Of a DNA stretch of 64,000 nt, positions 1-7,165 are shown piece by piece (within the stretch, counting starts at the first letter, position 1; each line of letters starts with the position of its first letter). The DNA lies in assembly GCA_964194845.1 (NCBI GenBank), contig CAXMNX010000068.1:62001-126000 (forward strand), written 5' to 3'. Source of the DNA: CAXMNX01 sp964194845. Lineage in GTDB: Bacteria > Pseudomonadota > Alphaproteobacteria > Rhodobacterales > Rhodobacteraceae. Both the position numbers and the translations under genes were made by a program. The notes under the pieces were generated by a model, which did no database searches, had not been told where the DNA came from, and saw only the letters and a list, made by a program, of their open reading frames with translations.

Positions 1-79
1 TTACCAGGAACCGCAGGGCACGGGCGGCAATTCCTTTGTTGCCGAAGTGGGGCCAATCCACACCAAACCCGATCAGTGA
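1..79 (+). CDS. 3' end of an unidentified protein (partial)
   Basis: Only the last 25 codons lie in the window, read in frame from base 2 to a TGA at 77-79, ending in residues GPIHTKPDQ. The reading is open from the window edge and stops just before a hairpin at 104-134, which fits the end of a real gene. No motif is long enough to name a family. It converges on the Hpt gene. The call as a gene end is an inference from the open frame and the terminator-like hairpin. Confidence 0.45.
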   Translation, partial: YQEPQGTGGNSFVAEVGPIHTKPDQ

Positions 80-103
80 TCACAAGTCGGAGAACACCGT
101 ATT

Positions 104-134
104 CGCCAATTGGCAATTTTTGCGCCAATTGGCG
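104..134. terminator. Bidirectional hairpin made of two palindromes
   Basis: The arms CGCCAATTGGC (104-114) and GCCAATTGGCG (124-134) are perfect inverted complements around a 9-base T-rich loop. Each arm contains the 10-base palindrome GCCAATTGGC, and the two palindrome centres are 20 bases apart. It lies between convergent genes, so a bidirectional terminator is the simplest reading. The two-turn spacing would also suit a dimeric DNA-binding protein. Confidence 0.6.
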
Positions 135-192
135 ATTCGCATTGGGTGTTAATCCATGCGCGCTAGGCGCGGTCGCAAATACAGAAAATTCG

Positions 193-507
193 CTAGGCCG
201 AACGGTTTTCGATGATGTCTCGTGACGCCAGAAAGGCGCGCCGTATCGCGCCCAGATCAATACCCTCGTCTGGTTTTTCTGCCATATTGATTTCACAATC
301 CCGGCAAAGCGTACTGACCTCAGACAAGCCAATATTCATCGCGCTGCCCTTCAGGAAATGAAGATCGCGCCTGATTGCTTCTGCGCCGCCGTTGCCAAGG
401 GTATCGAGAACTTCCGTCACTTCGTCGAAAAACATATCCAGAACTTCGCCGAAATCTTCTTCGCCAACTTCCGTGCGCAACTCGTCCACCCGGTCCCAGT
501 TAATCAT
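193..507 (-). CDS. Histidine phosphotransfer (Hpt) domain protein
   Basis: A 104-residue single-domain protein that should accept and pass on phosphoryl groups in a two-component phosphorelay in the cytoplasm. The Hpt signature is HFLKGSAMNIG, with the phospho-accepting histidine at residue 50. Length fits a stand-alone Hpt domain. It is transcribed divergently from the response regulator-phosphatase gene at 632, separated by about 120 bases that must hold both promoters. The neighbour's receiver domain is the obvious candidate partner, but that pairing is inferred from position only. No kinase gene is in the window. Confidence 0.85.
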   Translation of the reverse strand: MINWDRVDELRTEVGEEDFGEVLDMFFDEVTEVLDTLGNGGAEAIRRDLHFLKGSAMNIGLSEVSTLCRDCEINMAEKPDEGIDLGAIRRAFLASRDIIENRSA

Positions 508-631
508 TCCGCCACTCGCTTTCAGGCGTCTGGCTTACACGTCTGTCCTTAACGAACGGTTCTGGTGCTGCGAATTTATGAGAATTTTAGGTTTCATCCC
601 GCCTTAACTGGCTGGGGTCAAACCTTCCCGC

Positions 632-1762
632 ATGAAAGTAGAATTGCCGGTAAAGGCCGCCGAATTGACGCCGCAGGCTTCGCTGCCGATCCTGATTGTC
701 GATGACAGTCGGGCACAGCGACATTTGCTGGCCAAGACGCTGGGTCGCTGGGGCTACACAACGATCGAAGCCGCGTCCGGCGAGGCGGCAGTCGATCTTT
801 GTCGCGGTGTGGAGGTCGACTTTGTCATCAGCGACTGGATGATGCCCGGCATGTCTGGCGTTGAGTTCTGCCGCGAGTTTCGAAAGATCAAAGGTGATCG
901 CCCGGCTTACTTCATCCTTTTGACGGCGCAAACCGATCGCGAGACGCTGGCGGAAGGGCTGGAAAACGGCGCGGATGATTTCCTTTCCAAGCCGTTCAAC
1001 GTCATAGAACTGAAGGCGCGCATTCGCGCTGGCGAAAGAATGCTGACCTCGCAGCGCGATATTCTTGAAAAGAATCAGTTGCTTTCCAATACGCTCGAGG
1101 AGCTTCAGAAAGTATACGCGGCGGTCGACCGTGATCTGCGCGAGGCGCGAAATTTTCAGCAAGCGCTGGTGCCCGAACATTTTCACGCGCTGCCGGGCAT
1201 GAACGTCTCGCTGCTCTATCAACCCAGCGGTCACGTTGGCGGCGATCTTGTCGGGCTTTTTCGGGTAACCGACACGCGATACGGAATATTCTCGGTCGAT
1301 GTTGCCGGTCACGGGGTTGCGTCGGCGCTGATGACGGCACGGATTGCCGGACACCTGAATGCGTCGTCGCCCGAGCGCAATATCGCGCTGACAAGCGACG
1401 GCGATGGCCGATGCACCATGCACGCACCGGACGAGGTTTGCGCGCGTCTGAACGACCTCCTTCTGAATGAAATGGAGACCGACAATTACCTGACAATGGT
1501 GCTGGCCGACGTCGATCTTGTCAGCGGTCTGGTCATCATGGCGCAAGCCGGACACCCAAGCCCGGCAATTCAACGCGCGGATGGATCCATCGAATTTGCG
1601 TCGCTATTCGGTATGCCCATCGGGCTTATCCCGGATGCTGAGTACAGCTCGTTCACTGTCAATCTGGCGCCGGGCGACCGGCTGTTATTTTATTCCGATG
1701 GCATTACTGAATGCCCGACATCCGACGCGGGTCAATTGGGCGAAGACGGACTTTCCAGATGA
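632..1762 (+). CDS. Response regulator with PP2C (SpoIIE/RsbU-type) phosphatase domain, C-terminally truncated
   Basis: Residues about 18-135 form a receiver domain: DD at 24-25, phospho-acceptor D68 in VISDWMMPG, and K120 in LSKPF. A coiled linker (about 140-185) leads to a PP2C/SpoIIE phosphatase domain with the metal-binding motif GGDLVG and DVAGHG. Such proteins usually dephosphorylate an anti-anti-sigma factor in partner-switching regulation. The frame stops at GEDGLSR, where family members continue for about 40-50 residues to a final metal-binding DD motif. That motif (DDLSGVLIE) is present just downstream but in another frame (1752-1796), so a deletion has probably removed the middle of the C-terminus. 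Activity is doubtful. It faces an Hpt gene. Confidence 0.8.
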   Translation: MKVELPVKAAELTPQASLPILIVDDSRAQRHLLAKTLGRWGYTTIEAASGEAAVDLCRGVEVDFVISDWMMPGMSGVEFCREFRKIKGDRPAYFILLTAQTDRETLAEGLENGADDFLSKPFNVIELKARIRAGERMLTSQRDILEKNQLLSNTLEELQKVYAAVDRDLREARNFQQALVPEHFHALPGMNVSLLYQPSGHVGGDLVGLFRVTDTRYGIFSVDVAGHGVASALMTARIAGHLNASSPERNIALTSDGDGRCTMHAPDEVCARLNDLLLNEMETDNYLTMVLADVDLVSGLVIMAQAGHPSPAIQRADGSIEFASLFGMPIGLIPDAEYSSFTVNLAPGDRLLFYSDGITECPTSDAGQLGEDGLSR

Positions 1763-1796
1763 TCTTTCCGGCGTGCTGATCGAACGCGCGCCCTAA
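1752..1796 (+). pseudogene. Out-of-frame remnant of the PP2C phosphatase C-terminus
   Basis: Read in frame from 1752 this gives FPDDLSGVLIERAP and a TAA. DD[VL]SGVL is the usual last metal-binding motif of SpoIIE/RsbU-type PP2C domains. It starts only ten bases before the premature stop of the upstream gene (1760-1762), one frame over. The simplest explanation is a deletion of roughly 100-130 bases, not a multiple of three, between the GLSR and DDLSG codons. Confidence 0.65.
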
Positions 1797-2236
1797 AGGC
1801 TGGCGCTGACACGGGACAGAAACATCCGGTCGCCGTCGTTTTCAACAAGCGAAATTGCTTCCGCGAACCCGGCCCAGATCGCGGTATGTCCGTCTTCGCT
1901 TGGCGGGCCTAAGCACACTGTTGGACGTGCCAGGTAAACCTGGCAGATTTTCTCGGCCCAAAGGTCGTATTCCGGCATGAAAGTGAACCTGCGAAATGCG
2001 CCCAACCGGCGCAGCCGATCAATTTTCCACCCGGTTTCCTCGCGCACTTCGCGATGAAGTGCCGGTAACGGGTGCTCGCCGGGATCAATGCCACCACCCG
2101 GAAGCTGAAATTCCGGTTCCGGCTCCATCTGGTGGGTCAAAAGAACCGCGCTGCCACGGACCAGAACGGCATAGATGCCCGGCCGCCTGCGATAGTTCTG
2201 ATCGTGGCGAACCGGTTCGCCAATCCGTCGGATCAT
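1793..2236 (-). CDS. NUDIX hydrolase
   Basis: A 147-residue protein with a complete Nudix box beginning GGGIDPGEHPLPALHREV and continuing REETGW, so it should hydrolyse a nucleoside diphosphate linked to some other group, using Mg2+ at the RExxEE-type helix. The substrate cannot be told from the sequence. Its 3' end overlaps the phosphatase remnant on the other strand by four bases, and it is divergent from hslO. Upstream of its start, on the shared 170-base region, a CTATATAG stretch near 2262 may be part of a promoter. Confidence 0.85.
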   Translation of the reverse strand: MIRRIGEPVRHDQNYRRRPGIYAVLVRGSAVLLTHQMEPEPEFQLPGGGIDPGEHPLPALHREVREETGWKIDRLRRLGAFRRFTFMPEYDLWAEKICQVYLARPTVCLGPPSEDGHTAIWAGFAEAISLVENDGDRMFLSRVSASL

Positions 2237-2407
2237 GCCTTGGTCCTTTTCCTAAGCCACCTATATAGTGCGTTTAAGGTTTCGACTGAGATACTCGTAT
2301 CGAAATGCGCGTTCGAGCCGCAGGCGAGAGGCAGCGTATTTCGATTCCGCTCAAACCGGAAATGCACTAGACGCGGTATGCACAGGCGCGGCGCGCAGGG
2401 AAACCCC

Positions 2408-3394
2408 ATGAACCTCGGATCGAAAATTGCCTGGGATGATACAATCCTGCCGTTTCAGCTTGACCGTACCGGCACGCGCGGGCGGGTTGCCAGGCTGGAT
2501 GGCCTGTTGCAGGATGTCCTGTCGCAGCACAATTATCCGGCACCTATCGAGGCTCTTATCGCAGAGGCCGCGTTGCTGACTGCCTTGATCGGGCAGACGA
2601 TCAAACTTCGCTGGAAGCTATCGCTGCAAATACGCGGGAACGGATCAGCCCGGCTGATCGCCGCCGATTACTTCGCGCCGGGGCACGACGGATCGCCGGC
2701 ACGTATCAGGGCCTATGCAAATTATGACGCCGACACACTGGACCCTTTGGGCGATCCCTTTGACCAGATCGGCGACGGGTATTTCGCGATCCTGATCGAC
2801 CAGGGAAAAGGCACGACGCCGTATCAGGGGATCACACCGATCGCTGGCGGGTCACTTGCGGCTTGCGCAGAAACCTACTTTGCCCAGTCCGAGCAACTGC
2901 CAACACGGTTCGCATTAAGTTTTGGGCAAACCCAATCGCCGGGTGAGCCAATGCGTTGGCGCGCAGGCGGTATCATGTTGCAACAAATGCCAAAGTCGTC
3001 GCCGCAGATGTTGGAAGGCGGGTCGGCCGACAGCGGCCTGCTTAGTGCCGTGGATATCCTTGAAGACGACGAAGCCGAAGTTTGGTCGCACGTCAACATA
3101 TTGCTGGATTCCGCGAACGAAATAGAGCTGATCGGCCCAAGCGTGCAGCCGACGGAATTGCTGGTTCGCCTGTTTCACGCCGATGGCCCGCGGGTGTTTG
3201 ATGCGCAACCGGTGACATTTGGCTGCACCTGCTCGGACCGGCGCGTTCGCAACTCGCTGTCTGTGTACTCGGCAATCGATATCGGCGACATGACCACCGA
3301 AGATGGCATTGTCACCGCCGACTGCCAGTTCTGCGGCGCGCATTATGAATTTGATCCCGTCACACTTGGAAACGAGGCACCGGATGGCGAGTGA
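2408..3394 (+). CDS. hslO: Redox-regulated molecular chaperone Hsp33
   Basis: Hsp33 is a cytoplasmic holdase switched on by oxidation of a C-terminal zinc centre. The 328-residue protein carries the expected four zinc cysteines: C273 and C275 (GCTCS) and C306 and C309 (CQFC). The N-terminal substrate-binding domain is full length. The frame is open further upstream, but the ATG at 2408 gives the family's usual N-terminus, so I chose it. The next gene (nudL) begins 11 bases before this stop, and cca follows with another overlap, so the three are probably cotranscribed. Confidence 0.93.
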   Translation: MNLGSKIAWDDTILPFQLDRTGTRGRVARLDGLLQDVLSQHNYPAPIEALIAEAALLTALIGQTIKLRWKLSLQIRGNGSARLIAADYFAPGHDGSPARIRAYANYDADTLDPLGDPFDQIGDGYFAILIDQGKGTTPYQGITPIAGGSLAACAETYFAQSEQLPTRFALSFGQTQSPGEPMRWRAGGIMLQQMPKSSPQMLEGGSADSGLLSAVDILEDDEAEVWSHVNILLDSANEIELIGPSVQPTELLVRLFHADGPRVFDAQPVTFGCTCSDRRVRNSLSVYSAIDIGDMTTEDGIVTADCQFCGAHYEFDPVTLGNEAPDGE

Positions 3395-3992
3395 TTTGCG
3401 CGCGCACCTTGCCCGCGCGCTGGCGCGTGGTGGGCGGCCGTCATCTGACTATGATCTTAACCCTGATGTCGTGCTCCCCGAAGGGCGAAAGCTCAGGCAG
3501 GCAAGCGTTCTGGTGCCAATTGTCGAGGCATCGGGCGGCGCGCGGCTGATTTTGACAATGCGCGCGCCAACGCTGAAACATCATCCGGGCCAGATCGCAT
3601 TTCCCGGCGGTAAGGTTGACGAACGCGACGATGGATTGGTTGAAGCCGCACTGCGTGAGGCCGAGGAGGAAATTGGCCTGCCGCGCGAATATGTGGAACC
3701 CCTGGGCTGTCTTCCTGCTCATGAAACGGTCACCGGCTTTGTCGCCACACCTGTTCTGGGGCTAGTATCGGGCAAGTTTCATCCGCGCCCGCAGGATAGC
3801 GAAGTCGCGGATGTGTTTTCGGTTCCCCTGGCCCATGTTCTGGAACCCGCGAACTACAGCATTCAAAGCAGGCGTTGGCGCGGTGCGCGGCGACATTACT
3901 TTACGGTGCCGTGGGGACCCTATTACATCTGGGGCGCGACGGCGCGGATGCTTCGCGCGCTAGCGGACCGGATGGCAAAAGATGCGGATTAA
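3384..3992 (+). CDS. nudL: CoA pyrophosphatase-type NUDIX hydrolase
   Basis: A 202-residue NUDIX protein of the NudL/CoAse group, expected to cleave coenzyme A to phosphopantetheine and 3',5'-ADP. The Nudix box starts at about residue 75 (GGKVDERDDGLVEAALREAE, then EEIGLP). Upstream of it lies the stretch VLVPIVEASGGARLILTMRA, ending in HHPGQIAFPGG, typical of this subgroup. I chose the ATG at 3384, which overlaps the hslO stop by 11 bases. Its own stop overlaps cca. Substrate is assigned by family resemblance. Confidence 0.85.
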   Translation: MASDLRAHLARALARGGRPSSDYDLNPDVVLPEGRKLRQASVLVPIVEASGGARLILTMRAPTLKHHPGQIAFPGGKVDERDDGLVEAALREAEEEIGLPREYVEPLGCLPAHETVTGFVATPVLGLVSGKFHPRPQDSEVADVFSVPLAHVLEPANYSIQSRRWRGARRHYFTVPWGPYYIWGATARMLRALADRMAKDAD

Positions 3993-5148
3993 GGCGGATT
4001 GGCTGAACGAACGGCCAACACAAAAGGTCCTTCGGCTTTTGGGCGGGGCCGGACATCAGGCATTTGTCGTCGGCGGGTGCGTCCGCAATTCGCTTCTGGG
4101 TGTGCCGGTAACGGATATCGACATTGCGACCTCGGCCTTGCCGGAAACGGTAATCGAACTTGCCGAAACGAACGGGCTTAAGGCAGTGCCGACCGGAATT
4201 GACCACGGGACCGTTACAATCGTCACGGATCGCGTGCCGTTCGAAGTCACTACGTTCCGCCGCGATGTCGAAACGGACGGGCGGCGCGCGGTTGTCGCAT
4301 TTACCGATGCGCTGGAAGAAGACGCGCGGCGTCGGGATTTCACGATGAACGCTATCTACGCCGATGCAGATGGTGCTGTTGTGGACCCGTTGGACGGTTT
4401 GCCCGATCTGAATGCGCGCCGGGTCCGCTTCATTGAAGATGCAAACCAGCGGATCCGCGAGGATTACCTCAGAAGCCTGCGGTTCTTTCGGTTTCACGCG
4501 CAATATGGCGACCCCGACGCCGGGCTTGACCCCGAGGCGCTGGCAGCAATTGCCGGCAACCTGGATGGTCTGGACACACTTCCGGGCGAAAGAACCGGTG
4601 CGGAAATGCGCAAGTTGTTGGCCGCCACCGATCCAGCCCCGGCATTGGCGGCGATGGAGATCACCGGTGCCTTGTCGCGGATATTGCCGGGCGCAGGCTC
4701 GGCGTTTATCGCTCCGCTCGTGCATCTGGAAAGCGAGGCAAACCAACCGCCTGACTTCATGCGGCGGCTGGTAGCGCTGGGCGGCGACGACCCAACAATG
4801 CGCCTTCGGCTGTCGCGGGCCGAAGACAAGGCCAGACACGTTCTGTTGCGTGCAATCGAAAGCGGTGCGGGACCAGCCGAGATTGCCTGGCGCTTTGGCG
4901 CGGAAGCCTCGTGGAGCGCTGTTTTTGTGCGGCACGCGATGGCGGGATCGCCGCCGACCGAGGATGTAAGTGCTGAAATCGAAGCGGGGGCCAGTGCAGA
5001 TTTTCCAGTGTCCGCGACAGATCTGATGCCCGATTTGCAGGGTGCGGCCATCGGCGAGGCGCTTGGGACATTAGAGCGTGCCTGGATCGACAGTGGCTTT
5101 GCGCTGACGCACAAGGAACTGCTCGCACTGCTTGGAAACGAGGGATGA
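3982..5148 (+). CDS. cca: CCA tRNA nucleotidyltransferase
   Basis: Adds or repairs the 3'-CCA end of tRNAs. The class II nucleotidyltransferase head is clear: GGCVRNSLLG followed by DIDIATSALPE (the metal-binding Asp pair), then RRDFTMNA and the FIEDANQRIREDYLR nucleotide-recognition region. At 388 residues it has the length usual in alphaproteobacteria. The start overlaps the nudL stop by 11 bases. Its stop is in an ATGA overlap with a 19-codon ORF at 5145. Confidence 0.93.
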   Translation: MRIKADWLNERPTQKVLRLLGGAGHQAFVVGGCVRNSLLGVPVTDIDIATSALPETVIELAETNGLKAVPTGIDHGTVTIVTDRVPFEVTTFRRDVETDGRRAVVAFTDALEEDARRRDFTMNAIYADADGAVVDPLDGLPDLNARRVRFIEDANQRIREDYLRSLRFFRFHAQYGDPDAGLDPEALAAIAGNLDGLDTLPGERTGAEMRKLLAATDPAPALAAMEITGALSRILPGAGSAFIAPLVHLESEANQPPDFMRRLVALGGDDPTMRLRLSRAEDKARHVLLRAIESGAGPAEIAWRFGAEASWSAVFVRHAMAGSPPTEDVSAEIEAGASADFPVSATDLMPDLQGAAIGEALGTLERAWIDSGFALTHKELLALLGNEG

Positions 5149-5233
5149 CAGTGCCAATCATTTCGGTTAAAGAATTTCTGCCGAACATGGAGGGCGCACT
5201 ATGATTTACAGGATCTGCATTCCAAAGGCCTGA
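5145..5233 (+). other. Two overlapping mini-ORFs, possible leader peptides or remnant of a lost gene
   Basis: An ATG at 5145 overlaps the cca stop (ATGA) and opens a 19-codon frame (MTVPIISVKEFLPNMEGAL) to a TGA at 5202-5204. A second ATG at 5201 overlaps that stop, again as ATGA, and has a strong Shine-Dalgarno sequence GGAGGG (5189-5194) six bases upstream, but it ends after 10 codons (MIYRICIPKA). The hairpin at 5230 begins at its stop. The chain of coupled starts looks translated, yet the peptides are too short to classify. They may be a leader ahead of the ABC transporter genes or the stub of a deleted operon gene. Confidence 0.35.
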
Positions 5234-5265
5234 CCGGCCCCTGATCCTGTATCGGGCCCGGTCAG
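5230..5265. terminator. GC-rich hairpin between cca and the ABC transporter genes
   Basis: CTGACCGG-CCC (5230-5240) pairs with GGGCCCGGTCAG (5254-5265) with one bulged base and a short loop. There is no T-run after it, so it may be a weak terminator, a processing site or, with the mini-ORF that stops at its base, an attenuator-like structure. Confidence 0.45.
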
Positions 5266-5317
5266 ACACCGAAGCCCGCCCATATTGCCACATGCTCGAC
5301 TATTCGGAGCGCCCTAA

Positions 5318-7165
5318 ATGTTTCGTTACCTAGAAAACCTCGTTGACCCATATTGCGACTACCCCGCAACGGATCGACCGCCACAAAGGCTCGCGCCGTT
5401 TCTTTTGGAATACTGCCGCCCGTTTCGCACGGTCTTTGCGATCACCGGCGTATTGACCATGGGCGTCGCCCTGATCGAGATCTGGTTGATCGCCTATCTT
5501 GGCCGCTTAGTTGATGTGCTGACCGACGCCGACCCCAAAGAATTCTGGGGCAACTATGGGCCGGAAATGCTGGTCATTGCCGTCTTCCTGCTATTGCTGC
5601 GCCCGCTGATCCAGGTGATTGACGTCGGGCTTCTGAACAACGCCATTCTGCCAAACTTTGGCACGCTGATCCGATGGCGCTCGCACAAACACGTCCTGCG
5701 CCAGTCGGTTGGCTGGTTCGAAAATGACTTTGCCGGGCGCATCGCCAACCGGATCATGCAAACGCCGCCCGCCGCAGGCGAGGCGGTGTTCCAGGTCTTT
5801 GACGCGATGGCGTATTCCCTCGCCTATATCGGTGGTGCGTTTATTCTGCTGTCTGGCACCGACACACGGCTGATGCTGCCGATGGCGGGATGGTTGATCT
5901 TGTATATTTTGCTGGTCCGCTGGGTGGTGCAGCGCATTGGTCCGGCCAGCAAGGCGGCATCGGACGCGCGAAGCGCCGTTACCGGGCGGGTTGTCGACAG
6001 CTACACCAATATCCATTCGGTGAAGATGTTTGCGCACACCTCGGTCGAGCAGGACTATGCTTTTGAGGCCATCGAGCGTTCCCGCAAGACCTTTCAATAC
6101 GAGATGCGTCTCTACACAATCATGGACGTATTTCTGACGGTTATTAACGGTTTCCTGATCGTCGCCGTCGTCGGCTGGGCGATCTGGCTCTGGTCGGTCG
6201 GCTCTGCTTCCGTGGGGGTAGTGGCCGTGGCCTCGGCGCTGGTTCTGCGACTGAACGCAATGACCGGCTGGATCATGTGGTCGCTGTCGTCATTTTTCCG
6301 AAATCTCGGGATCGTCGCCGAAGGGATGGAAACCATCGCGCAGCCGATCACGCTGGTCGATCATGCCGGAGCCAAACCGCTGACGTTGAAAGCCGGGGGC
6401 ATAGAAACCGCAGGGCTTTCACACCACTACGGGCGAAAATCCGGCGGGCTCGATCGGATTGATATGGTGATCAAACCGGGCGAGAAGGTTGGGCTTGTCG
6501 GACGGTCGGGTGCCGGAAAGTCAACGCTTGTGAAATTGCTTTTGCGGTTTTACGAACCCGAAGCCGGGTCGATCCAGGTTGACGGCCAGGATATCACAAT
6601 GGTCACCCAGAACAGCCTTCGCGCCCAGATCGGCATGGTGCAACAGGACTCCTCGCTTCTTCACCGGTCGGTTCGCGACAATATTCTATATGGTCGTCCG
6701 GACGCCACGGAAGACCAGGTGCTTGAGGCCGCCCGCCGTGCCGAAGCGCATGAATTCGTTCTGGATCTGGAAGATCCCGAAGGGCGCACCGGTTATGACG
6801 CCCACGTTGGCGAACGCGGCGTGAAGCTGTCGGGCGGGCAGCGCCAGCGGGTCGCGCTCGCTCGGGTGATCCTGAAAAACGCACCCATCCTTGTGCTGGA
6901 CGAGGCAACCAGCGCGCTCGATTCCGAAGTCGAGGCCGCAATTCAGGACACGCTTTACGGCATGATGGAAGGCAAAACGGTGATCGCGATTGCGCACCGG
7001 CTGTCTACAATCGCGCGGATGGACCGCATTCTGGTGCTCGACGACGGGCGCATCGTCGAAGAAGGCTCGCACAATGCACTTCTGGCGCGAAACGGGTTAT
7101 ACGCAAGGTTCTGGACCCGTCAGTCTGGCGGGTTCATTGACACAAGCGTGGAGGCTGCCGAGTGA
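5318..7165 (+). CDS. ABC half-transporter (fused membrane and ATPase domains), first of a pair
   Basis: A 615-residue type IV exporter half: about six membrane segments in residues 40-330, then an ATPase domain with Walker A GRSGAGKST (about 395), signature LSGGQRQR (about 505), Walker B ILVLDEATSALDSE and the H-loop AHRLST. All catalytic motifs look intact. Its stop overlaps the start of a second half-transporter of the same design (7162), so the two probably form a heterodimeric exporter in the inner membrane. The substrate is unknown; lipids, peptides or drugs are typical for this class. The start ATG at 5318 follows the hairpin at 5230. Confidence 0.88.
   Translation: MFRYLENLVDPYCDYPATDRPPQRLAPFLLEYCRPFRTVFAITGVLTMGVALIEIWLIAYLGRLVDVLTDADPKEFWGNYGPEMLVIAVFLLLLRPLIQVIDVGLLNNAILPNFGTLIRWRSHKHVLRQSVGWFENDFAGRIANRIMQTPPAAGEAVFQVFDAMAYSLAYIGGAFILLSGTDTRLMLPMAGWLILYILLVRWVVQRIGPASKAASDARSAVTGRVVDSYTNIHSVKMFAHTSVEQDYAFEAIERSRKTFQYEMRLYTIMDVFLTVINGFLIVAVVGWAIWLWSVGSASVGVVAVASALVLRLNAMTGWIMWSLSSFFRNLGIVAEGMETIAQPITLVDHAGAKPLTLKAGGIETAGLSHHYGRKSGGLDRIDMVIKPGEKVGLVGRSGAGKSTLVKLLLRFYEPEAGSIQVDGQDITMVTQNSLRAQIGMVQQDSSLLHRSVRDNILYGRPDATEDQVLEAARRAEAHEFVLDLEDPEGRTGYDAHVGERGVKLSGGQRQRVALARVILKNAPILVLDEATSALDSEVEAAIQDTLYGMMEGKTVIAIAHRLSTIARMDRILVLDDGRIVEEGSHNALLARNGLYARFWTRQSGGFIDTSVEAAE

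Noticed and set aside
587..1573. A 328-codon minus-strand ORF opposite the response regulator-phosphatase
   Set aside because: It is antisense to a gene with clear receiver and PP2C motifs and shows only low-complexity Arg/Gln-rich translation with no family motif.
3901..4935. A 344-codon minus-strand ORF opposite cca
   Set aside because: Antisense to a conserved nucleotidyltransferase; the translation is a shadow of high-GC third positions.
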